Program-made: the position numbers and the translations under genes
The notes under the pieces: generated by a model
The model's database searches: none
What the model was told of the DNA's origin: nothing
The model's input: only the letters and a program-made list of their open reading frames with translations
Assembly (NCBI GenBank): GCA_965644315.1
Contig: CBFFRQ010000053.1
Span: 62,001 to 126,000, forward strand
Source of the DNA: Caecitellus pseudoparvulus
Lineage: Eukaryota; Bigyra: Bicosoecida
Length of the DNA: 64,000 nucleotides
Direction: 5' to 3'
Shown: positions 1 to 9,031 of the stretch, piece after piece
How positions within the stretch are numbered: the stretch's first letter is position 1
Layout of the letters: each line of letters starts with the position of its first letter

Positions 1-3000
1 GGACTTCAGGGGGGGGCACGAGGCCTGAAGACAACACTGCAGTGCTGTCCAGGGTGGCATTCGCCGACGCCAGCGCTGACAGGGACCGATGCGGCAGCTG
101 GAAGGACGCCGTGACGAGGTCCACCACACGGGGTGCCAGCTCCTCCCGCGCAGCCACGACAAGCAAAATGCTGCCCAGTGCCCGCACGCACACTGTGCGA
201 ACGTACCGGGCTGCTGCCTCCTGGCGACTGGGCAGTCGTGGGCCGGCAGCCACTGCACTGGCCTCAGTCAGGGTTGACAGCATGGACCTGCCCGAGGGCG
301 TGGGGGGTGGGTTCGGCCCGGAGGCGGACGGCGCCTTGCCCACTGACCGCGCCCAAGCAGTGGCCCGCCGGCGAGCCATGTCCATGGCCACCTTGCCCCG
401 CACTTGCTCCCGCGCACGGAGGCCCTGCGTCGGGGGAGGCGCCCGCTGCAGCTCGTGGGCCGTGTCCGCGAATGTTGGCGGCACGGTGCCAGTGCGCAGG
501 ACAGTGTCGAACAGGCGCTTGGCGGCAGCGGTGGAGACGGGCGCCATGGACTGCCGCCGTGCGGATGCAGTGGGCGCTGGGGCGTCGTCCGTCGTGGGGC
601 GCTGCAGCAGCACAGGCAACTGGCTCCCCGTCTCCTCTGCCTCCCGCAGGAGAGCTTCCTCCGCTGCCGCCTCCTCAGCCGCCTCTGCAGCTGCTCGTGC
701 AATGGCGGACTGCTCCAGGTCTTGCACTGCTCCTTGCATGCTCGCTTGCAGCTTGGCGTCCGCCTTGGTCGAAGCGTAGCGCTGTAAGGACGGGTCTTTC
801 ACTGTGGGGCAGGCGTTCAAAGCGTGCTCGATGCAGGCTACCCACTGCCCAATGGACTGGCGGGGCACGTCCAGCAGTGTCACGGCCCAGATGTCGTGGC
901 GCCATTCGGCGTCAGACACGCCCAGCCACTTGCGCAGGGGCTGGGGAGGGGGCCACACTGCGCCACGCGGCGCCGCCTGGTGCACCTGGGCGTGTGGAGA
1001 CGGCGTGGAGGGGGCAGTGCTCCCTTCGTCCTCATCTTCCTGAAAGTAGTGATCGTCAGAGTCGTCGGCGAGCGGCGGCGGAGGCATGCCGTCCACCGTC
1101 CATGAGCCACACCAAACTCGCAGCCATGGTCCGCGGAACGTTTCGTCAATGCTGGGCGGGTCGTTCACACTGCCCATGCCTCGTGGGTCGCGCCGAGACC
1201 CAGCTGCCGCTGCCGCCAGACGCCTGCCCCCTGCACTGGCCCCCAACATGCGCTTGGCCTGCATCCGGTCCAGCTGGCGGGGAGGCGGCACGTGGGGGCG
1301 GTGTGACTGCCGGCACAGGCTGGCAAACACCCTGCCCATGAACCGATCCCGCAGGGACCGAGACGGGAACACTGGCACCAGCACAGCGGGGTCTGCGGCG
1401 TCGTGCCCCACAAGGCGAATGGCTGCCGACCCACCTGACAGCGGCGACTCAACGGCACCCCCAAAGTGCACGCCGTGCACGCGCACATTCGTGGTGCACC
1501 GCATGCGGGGGTGGATGTGCAGCACTCGAATCAAGTGCCAGCGAGGGAGCAAATCTGCCGGAAACGATGCGGCTGCTCGGGCAGTGGCATCACCCGCAGC
1601 AGCTGCGGTGGCAGTCTCAGCCACCTGGGACATCCCACGTCTGCCCATGCCATCGCTCGCATCACCAATGTCACTGCCTGCGTCCCGATCCCCTGTTGAG
1701 CCCTTTGAAGCATACAGCGGGGACAGTGCCAGGGTTTGCCGCCGGGCTCGTTTGCGAGTGGCTGTCGTGTGGGCAGGGGACGGCGGCCCCCCAGTCCCGC
1801 CCGTCGCGCCTGCTGCAAACGCGACAGACCCACGTCCGTGCACTCTGCCGGCCCCCTCAGCCTTGCGCTCCTGCTCTTCCTGTGCGGCGACTTCGTCTTC
1901 TTGGCCGCGAATGGCAGCTGCCATGTGCTGCGGCAGGAAGGGAGCCAGCCCTGGCTGCCTATGCCCAGCGCGCCACGCCCGCGTCGCCAAGAACTGCAGC
2001 TCCTCGCGCGACAGGTCGCTGGCGTCCTGCACTCGCTGCCATTCCTCCACTGCTCCGTACTGGCAGTCGACGACGACACGACGTGGCAGTGCCACCACGC
2101 CATCTGCGCCGTTCACCAACACGCCCCCCTGCATGGCCGGACCGGTCGTGCTGAACGCTGTGCTGCTTCTCTGACTAGCAACTGAGCCTGCGACGCTCTC
2201 TGCATCTCGATGTGGTTCCGCGCTGGCTGCCAGAGCGCCCTTGAGGCTTGCCGCGGCCTTCTGGCGCACGGCAGCGACGCTGCCCACCGCATCCAGAGTG
2301 GACATGACCAGGACGTCGTATGCGGTGCGGGAGTTGGACAGCACCACCTCGCTGCGATCGAAGCGCAGAGGGGAAGCAGGCCTCACTGCGTGCAGTAGTG
2401 CAGCGAACAACCACGCCTCTGTCGGCTGGCTGAACCACAGCGGGACACGGACGACCCGCGGAGGTGACGCTTCTGCCTCTGGCGCAGGCACCTGCACCGC
2501 CACCACCACCAAGGCGGGGTCCTCCACGTCTTGCTCGACCTGCTTCACTTCAGCAGGGTCCAGGACCAGGACAGCGGGCTTGTCCAGCGTTGCCTTTCCC
2601 CTTGCCCGCTTGGAGCCTTGCGCTAGCTGGCTTGCCTCGCTCAGCATCAAGAAGCGCCCGTTGTGCTCCTGCAGCTGAGGGGCGCTCAGTCCCAATGCAC
2701 CGAAGCCAAGGCCTTCAGCGTTCACAGCGCCCCGCAAGACGAAGACCTGGGCAGGGGAAGGTGCCTCCGTGCTGGGCAGCTGTCCTGGAGGCGCCGGCGA
2801 TGCAACTCACCTTGAGCCTCGGGTCAAAGGCCAGCGATATCTTCCTGCCCTGGGGAATTCCATTGATGAACCCTCTTTCAGGCCTGTCACAGAGCCGCAC
2901 AGAGCACGCCGGTGCACGTGGGGCGGTTGGGCCAGGTTAGGCGTTGGGCGTCGCACGCGACGGCAGGCTCACCTGAGGTCAGCCCTTCGGTTCGGCGCGA

Positions 3001-3188
3001 CGGCAATGACATGGAAATCAAGCAGCCCTGCAACTGAAGGAAAGTCAACACGCACATCCACGCTTTCGCCCTCCATGCTGTAGGGGCCAGGGTTCGCGCG
3101 GTGCGGGGCACCAACAAGGCAGCGAGCGTTGGCCTGGCGTCGCAGCGTGTAGCGGCCTCCGTGCAAAGGGTGGCGGGCAGCGAGGCAC
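1..3188 (-). CDS. Large unrecognised protein, C-terminus beyond window
   Basis: The minus strand is open from 2746 to base 1 with no stop. Two upstream exons fit in phase: 2973-3188 and 2811-2883, with GTGAG donors and CAG acceptors, and a CTAAC branch-like site in the intron between them. The readable part is about 1,010 residues. It has a beta-rich-looking start (segments such as VDVRVDFPSVAGLLDFHVIA and GRKISLAFDPRLKVFVLRG), then long stretches rich in Ala, Arg, Pro and Gln. I recognise no family and no membrane span. The true start is uncertain. The first in-frame ATG is at 3076, but the frame stays open upstream to a TAG acceptor at 3188 that follows a CTAAC site, so a further 5' exon may exist close to the recA 3' end. 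The antisense plus-strand frames here (up to 402 codons) are GC-driven shadows. I am confident it is coding, not of its function. Confidence 0.7.
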
Positions 3189-3264
3189 CTAATGACAGAC
3201 CAAGCAAGCCAACATCCGCAACGCAGTTAGGCGCGGTGAATTGCGACGGCGTGGCGAGTGCCCC

Positions 3265-4718
3265 TCAGCGCTCGGCCTCCTCAACGTCCTCCACCTCGTA
3301 TTCGTCTGGCACGACGCCTGCCACTTCTTCGCCTGACATGGTGGACAGCTTGGTGGAGACGGAGTCGTTCAAAAATACCTCTTCGCGCTCCTCCTGAATG
3401 CGCTGGCGGATACGCCTCTCAATGGCGTTGGCAGCTTCGGGGTGTTCCTTCAGCCACAGCTTCGCCTTCTCCTTGCCTTGGGCAAACGTGCTCCACTCCC
3501 CATCTTCTGCCGCTTGCCAGTCAAAGGTGGAGAGGTCGGCGGGCGGTGCTGAGGGCTTGCCCTCGTCCCCCTCGTCACCCTCCTCGTCCCCCTCATCCTC
3601 CTCTGGCTCCACCAAATCCAGGAACGCAGAGGGCAGGCTGAGCCATGCTCCAGACTTGCCAATGCACTTGAAGTCGATGCCAAGGTCCACGATCTCCCCC
3701 ACTTTGGAGATGCCGTAGCCGTACGTCATGTCGAAGAGGGCCTGGCGGAAGGGGGGCGCAAGCTTGTTCTTCACGACCTTGACGCGCGTCGTGTTGCCGA
3801 CGATCTCCTGCCCCGACTTGATCTGGCCGGTGCGGCGAATGTCCAGGCGCACAGAAGAGTAGTACTTCAAGGCATTCCCGCCCGACGTCACGTCAGGGGA
3901 GCCAAACATCACGCCAACCTTGGTCCGGATCTGGTTGATGAAGATGATGAGGGTGTCGCTGTGCGCCAGGGACGCATTGAGCTTGCGCAGGGCTTGCGAC
4001 ATCAGGCGTGCCTGCAGGGCAACGTGGTGGTCCCCCATGTCCCCCTCGATCTCAGCTTTGGGCACCAGCGCTGCCACCGAGTCCACCACGACGACGTTCA
4101 TGGCCCCAGAACGCACCAAGGTATCGGCAATGTCAAGTGCCTGCTCCCCTGCGTCTGGCTGGGACAGGTACAGCTTGCTCAGGTCCACGCCGACCTTGGA
4201 GGCGTACACAGGGTCCAGCGCGTGCTCCACGTCGATGAACGTCGCGGTCAGACCAGCCTTCTGAGCCTCTGCGATAACATGCAAAGCAAGCGTTGTCTTG
4301 CCGGAAGACTCCGGGCCGAAGATTTCCACGACACGCCCTCGGGGCAGGCCGCCAATGCCAATTGCCATGTCAATGGTCAGGCTGCCGGTGGAAATGACCT
4401 CCACATTGGCAGGGGCGACGTTGGCACCAAGCTGCATGATGGAACCCTTTCCAAACGAACTTTCAATCTGTGACAATGCAGCTGCCAGTGCAGAGTCCTT
4501 GCCTGTGGCGCGGCGTAATGGTGAGGTGGGTGCGGGTCAGTGGCTTGCTCAAAGAGGCACGCGGCGTGAAACGCCACCAACGCACCACCCGTAGCTTTCG
4601 CGCCTGCGGCAGCACGCTTGCGCGCCATGCCTCTCGCTGGCACAGCAAATGGCAATCCAAGTTCGCTACTTGCGAGGGCAAGTCTCCGGGACAGGCGTCG
4701 CTGCGCGGCGCCCCACAT
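3265..4718 (-). CDS. recA: RecA recombinase, bacterial type, probably mitochondrial
   Basis: Strand-exchange ATPase that coats single-stranded DNA during recombinational repair. There are two exons, 4589-4718 and 3265-4502, giving 455 residues. The RecA core is complete: GPESSGKTT (Walker A), [17 protein letters not shown], the FINQIR loop and [17 protein letters not shown]. The ATG at 4718 adds about 44 residues before the core, rich in Arg and Ala and nearly free of acidic residues (starts [19 protein letters not shown]), which is typical of a mitochondrial presequence; a shorter start at 4628 is possible. The donor is ambiguous: GTGGTG after 4589 or GTGCGT after 4586, and both keep frame. 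Near the C-terminus an acidic, roughly 55-residue insertion (runs of Glu, Asp and Gly, about 3500-3640) splits the usual GAW...GQGK segment. Eukaryotic RecA of this kind is known from plants, algae and various protists and acts in organelles. A head-to-head promoter is shared with the next gene. Confidence 0.93.
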
Positions 4719-4912
4719 GGCGACGTGTATGGTGTGGGCAAATGGCTACGCGTTTCGTGCTTGCTATCAAGCACAAGAGAAGCAGTTCATCGCGTGCACA
4801 TGGATTGAAAGCGATAAAATAATTTATACTAGACAGGCACACTATTGCACACGCCAGCAAGATAGGCACAGCTCGGCCGCCCCCCCTGTGAACCCCCCCC
4901 CCTCACCACGCC
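4719..4912. promoter_or_regulatory. Divergent promoter between recA and the AIM18-like gene
   Basis: This 194-base gap separates two genes read outward, both with probable mitochondrial products. It contains an AT-rich patch (ATAAAATAATTTATA, 4814-4828), striking against the GC-rich surroundings and TATA-like on both strands. A run of ten C (4893-4902) lies 10 bases before the downstream ATG. Shared control of the two genes is inference. Confidence 0.4.
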
Positions 4913-5767
4913 ATGCTCCGCAACACGCTTCGGACCGCAGCTGCTGGGGCGACCTTTGCAGCCGCCTCCTGGGCTTCCTCGCCTGTCCTCGCTGCAAACG
5001 CAGTGGAACATCTGGCAGAACCATGGACGCATCAGCCCTTCCCCCTGGTCTTGCCCTCGGAGAGCAAGGCGGGCACCACCATGCACTTGGCAGGGTGAGT
5101 GGCGTTTCATCTGCGAAACGCCAAAGCCGTGCATCATGCCGCACCCGCCCGTCCCTTGACTTATCCACGCAGGATCTCCGTGCGCTGCATGCTGAACTGG
5201 TGTCATGTTCCCATCGCTCGGGCGTATGCCTTTGCCGTGTATGTTGATGACGCGTGCCTGCAGGAGCTGGGCAGGGCTGACCAAGCTGACGCAGCTGAAT
5301 CCGTGCTGGCCCTCAAGGCTGCCAGGCCGGATGCTGCCACGATCACCGTGGTGCTGAAGATGGCCAGAGACATCGACGGGGAGCACTTGGCCCACGGCTT
5401 CTACAACTCTGTGCTGGCGAGGGCCAAGGGCGGCAGGGGGGATCCCGACGTCCTGGCCGCCAGCCGAGCCTTCGCTAACCAGTTCAAAGGCATGCGCCTG
5501 GCCAGGGGCGATGAAGTGCATTTCACGTGGCAGCGGGACGGGAGCGTGACCACCCTGGTGGAGGGCAGTGCCCCTGCCCGCCCCTTCAAGGTGGACCTGC
5601 CGTCCGTCGCCGAGGCCATCTTCGCAGTGTACGCAGGCCCCGACGCCGTGTCGGCGGACGGGCGCGCCGCCCTGCAGCGGAACCTGCGAGACATGGTGGC
5701 AGCCGCCAAGTCGGGGTCTGACCCTGCCCTCGCGGTCAAGGCGCGGCATGGCGCCGACCGGGCGTGA
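4913..5767 (+). CDS. Chalcone-isomerase-fold protein, AIM18/AIM46-like
   Basis: Two exons, 4913-5094 and 5173-5767 (GTGAGT donor, CAG acceptor, phase 2), encode 258 residues. The N-terminus (MLRNTLRTAAAGATFAAAS) is basic and hydroxylated, then hydrophobic, consistent with mitochondrial import and a membrane anchor. After it comes the chalcone-isomerase-like domain, with GISVRCMLN, YAFAVYVDD, FANQFKGMRLARGDEVHFTW and a C-terminal helical part with the usual spacing. Yeast Aim18 and Aim46 are mitochondrial members of this fold without true chalcone isomerase activity, and I judge this protein to be of that type; plastid fatty-acid-binding relatives are an alternative. Its stop codon ends one base before the stop codon of the opposing ALG7 gene. 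Confidence 0.8.
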
Positions 5768-5768
5768 C

Positions 5769-7180
5769 TCAGCCACTTGCGTCGTACACGATGTCCGACA
5801 GGCTATAACGCAGGGCGAACCCTGCAGCGCAGGCCGCAGCCTGCAACGTGAGCAGCACCAGCACCAAGGTGCGCTCGTGCAGCGGGCCGGTCACCCGCAG
5901 CACGAGGCAGATGAGGGTGTAGTTGTCGTACTGCTTGCCCTTGTGCGTGAAGGTGGAGGGAGACACGGTGCCAGTGGCTGCGTCGAACTTGGGCAGCCTG
6001 TGGCGCGGGCACGGGTACAGCCTGGTGAGCTGCGGCAGGGAGTAGAGGAAGTTGAAGATTTGAGGGGCGAAGAAGAGCAGCAGGGTTTTCGAGTAGTTGC
6101 CGAAGATGCCGGCGACTGCTAGCGTCATGCCTGCGAAGTAGCAGAACGTGTCGCCCACGAACACCTCCGCCGGGTACCAGTTGAAATGCAGCAGCGCCCC
6201 CGTCACGCCCACGAAGGGGAAGAGCAGGGACATGGAGAAGTTGTGCGGCCAGGTGGGGTCGCTGTACGGGTGCTGCCACATCTCGAAGACGTTGGTGAAG
6301 AGCATGGCAGCGCCGATGACGAGGGCCTGCCCTGCCTCCAGCCCGTTCACGCCAGCGTAGATGTTGATGGCGTTGGTGCAGAAGACGGCCAGCAAGACGA
6401 TGGCGGCGAGGTACCAGCCGTGCAGGTCCACCAAGTCGCCCCCATGCCCCACGTACACCGTCATGCCCACGCCCTGCAAGGCGCTGGCAAGAGGCGTCAG
6501 CTCACCCTCCCACACCAGCAGGCTGCGCAGCGGCAGGGGGATGCGGATGCTCGTCGCTCCAGTGTACATGACCACAAGCGGCAACGCCGCGACGAAGGGC
6601 ACGACGAGCTTGTACCTCCACTTCAAGTCGACAACATCATCCACAAACCCAAGCAGCACGATGACAGTGATGGATAACAGCGCAGCGTTGTACATGGCGA
6701 GCTGAGGGGGCAAGCAAATGGGGTGGGGTGTCGCTTGCACACATGAAACGCTACGCCAGCCAGCGCGGCCTCACAAGGGAAAGGGAAGTGGATGATGCCC
6801 ACGGCAACTCCCCCACAATGATCGCCATGATGTACACGATGCCACACACGATTCCGAGTGCTTCAGGCCTGACGAAGGAGGGCAGCAGCGGAGCTTGCAC
6901 GGCTGGCCTGGCGTTTCGACCCGCCTCTGCGCACGCACACTTCCACGTGTTCAAGTGGCGTGCCTTTCTTCCCGAGGTCTTTGCCCTTGAGCCCTGCCTG
7001 CAGGGTTAGGTGCTTCATGCGGGGAATGAGGAACCAAACCATCGCTCCTGCGGCCAGGCCGCACAGCGCAGAGTAACAAATCACAGCTTGGTCTTCCATG
7101 GGAGCATTGAGTGCCGCAAACACCGTGGGCGCACCCAACGCAGCAGCTGCTAGCCACTGCAATGCTCGTGCAGTGGACAT
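5769..7180 (-). CDS. ALG7: UDP-GlcNAc:dolichyl-phosphate GlcNAc-1-P transferase
   Basis: First enzyme of dolichol-linked oligosaccharide synthesis in the ER membrane: it transfers GlcNAc-1-phosphate from UDP-GlcNAc to dolichyl phosphate and is the tunicamycin target. Three exons, 6939-7180, 6775-6868 and 5769-6701, close in phase to give 422 residues, the normal length. Hallmarks are KGKDLGKKGTP, PEALGIV, LLGFVDDVVDLKWRYKL (catalytic Asp pair), NAINIYAGVNGLEAGQ, VGDTFCYFAGMTLAV, SKTLLLFF, PQIFNFLYSLPQL, PCPRHRLPKFD and a final GPLHERTLVLVLL helix. About ten hydrophobic spans are present. The start is the first in-frame ATG (7180), in a good CACC context; a stop lies about 200 bases upstream in that frame. 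The 3' end abuts the AIM18-like gene. Confidence 0.95.
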
Positions 7181-7493
7181 GGTGAGCAGGTAGGTGCAAC
7201 TCCTCGGGGTCTTGACAGCGGCAGGCTCAGCAGACAGCGGTGCCGGGACCGGAGACCGAGCTGAAAACTTGCGTCCAAGCCAGCCGACCACAGGCGCAGA
7301 CACAGGGCTGCTAGCGTTTTGAGGTAGCGAGGGGAGGGTGTGGGCGGGGAGACTGGTGTTGGACGACCCTTGCGAGGGGAGTTTGAGCGGAGGTCAGCAG
7401 TGCCCCCACTGCCGTGCATACGAGCCTGCAAAACCTAAACCATGAACGCATGATCATGCTGCAGCATGGGTGCCCCCAATCACAGTGGTCAGG
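7181..7493. other. Divergent intergenic region ALG7/CTU1
   Basis: A 313-base gap between two outward-facing genes. The ALG7 frame is open for about 200 bases here but lacks an ATG. I see no RNA gene or repeat; it presumably holds both promoters and 5' leaders. Confidence 0.4.
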
Positions 7494-8847
7494 ATGAGTG
7501 GCGCTCCCCGCGCGAAGAAGGCTCGCAAGCTGTGCGAGGCGTGCAGCCTCTCGCCAGCAGTGCTCGTCAGACCGAAAACCGGCAAGCGCATTTGCAAGGC
7601 ATGTTTCTTCAAGGAATTTGAGGCAGAGATTCACCACACTATTGTGGCGAATGGGTTGTTCTCGCCGGGGGATCGAGTGGCCATCGCAGCGTCAGGCGGG
7701 AAAGGTGAGACAAGCCAGAGTGGCGAGAAACGACAGCGAAACGACAGTCCGCTCCCTGTGCCTGCCAGACTCGACTGTGCTGGCGCATGTCATGACCAAG
7801 CTAAATCGGGAACACGGATATGGACTGGACCTCTTCCTGCTCTCAGTGGACGAGGGCATCACAGGGTACAGGGACGACTCCCTCGAGGTACGCGGCTGCG
7901 CCTGTGCCTGGTTCTCATGCAGCGGCCCCAGTCACAACCCTTGGCCCTCGCCCCGTTCACTTGCTGCTCAGACTGTGAAGCGTAACCAGCAGCAGTACGA
8001 GGTCCCATTGGTGGTGGTGTCGTACAAGGACCTGTACGGGTGGACCATGGACGACATCGTCGCCTCCATCGGACTGAACTCCAACTGCACTTTCTGCGGT
8101 GTGTTCAGGCGGCAAGCGCTGGACCGTGGAGCTGCGCTGGCCAAGGCCGACAAGGTGGTCACGGGCCACAACGCAGATGACGTGGCAGAGACTGTCCTCA
8201 TGAACATTCTGCGCGGGGACATTGCGCGCCTCGGCCGCTGCACGAACATCGTCACTGGGGCGGGCGGCTTCATGCCCCGCTCCAAGCCGTTCAAGTACGT
8301 GTACGAGAAGGAAATCGTCATGTACGCATACTTCCACAAGCTGGACTACTTCTCCACGGAGTGCATCTACAGCCCCAACGCGTACAGGGGCTATGCGAGG
8401 GAGTTCTTGAAGGACATTGAGCGCGTGCGGCCAGCCGCCATCCTGGACATCATCCACGCCGCAGAACACATGAAGGTGGCAGAGGGAGGCGCAGGGGCTG
8501 CACCAGCGCAGGTGCAGCACGCCTGCGTCAAGTGTGGCTACATGTCCTCGCAGCCCGTGTGCCAGGCGTGTGTGCTCATGCGGGGTCTGAATGCTGGCAC
8601 GGCTCGTGTCGCCCTCACCTCTGCCGCACGGAGGTCAGACATGGTGGCAGACATTGCGAGGGAAGCGGAGGCAGCCTCACAGCAAGCCACTGAGCTGCCT
8701 GATTCCAGAGTAGCTGTCCTCATCACCGGCCCCGACTCCGCCGCTGACGTCATGGCCAGCGGCTCAGCGCAGTGGGATGCTGTCGGGGGTGTAGACATCC
8801 TTGCTGCGCCCAGGACTGCGGCGGCATCCTCAGACATGAGTTGGTAG
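7494..8847 (+). CDS. CTU1: Cytoplasmic tRNA 2-thiolation protein 1
   Basis: ATP-dependent sulfur transferase that, with CTU2, makes 2-thiouridine at wobble U34 of tRNAs for Lys, Glu and Gln, using sulfur passed by URM1. Three exons, 7494-7704, 7769-7887 and 7972-8847, encode 401 residues in closed phase. Visible hallmarks are an N-terminal zinc-binding pair (LCEAC and ICKACF), the PP-loop [12 protein letters not shown] built across the first splice junction, [52 protein letters not shown] and the C-terminal zinc motif [17 protein letters not shown]. The last roughly 100 residues after that motif are a low-complexity tail. The SLC12 gene follows on the same strand. Confidence 0.95.
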
Positions 8848-9031
8848 AGTCCACTGTGCGGGGCCAGGGCGAGCGAGTCGCTCCATGGCGCTGGATGCTG
8901 AGGCCAGCGGGCGCTGCTTGACCCATCGAGTATCGAGCATGGACACTTTCATCACGCCGGGCACAGCGCCTGCGAAAGCGCCGCACCATTTCATTTGTAA
9001 TGCAGCAGTTCCCTTGCCCATTGCCCTCACC

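Noticed and set aside
133-1341. 402-codon plus-strand frame, and 362 codons at 1086-2174
   Set aside because: They lie opposite a continuous minus-strand exon with balanced composition. The plus frames are Pro/Arg/Cys-rich with no domain.
3188-3330. recA spliced into the downstream unknown gene as one fusion protein
   Set aside because: The exon at 2973-3188 needs an incoming phase of 2; no GT in the recA 3' coding end gives that phase with a plausible donor.
6775-6840. Apparent frameshift in ALG7 (an alternative frame reads GIIHFPFPC)
   Set aside because: Using the GTGAGG donor after 6775 and the CAG acceptor before 6701 gives a clean in-frame join to LAMYNAALLS. No frameshift is needed.
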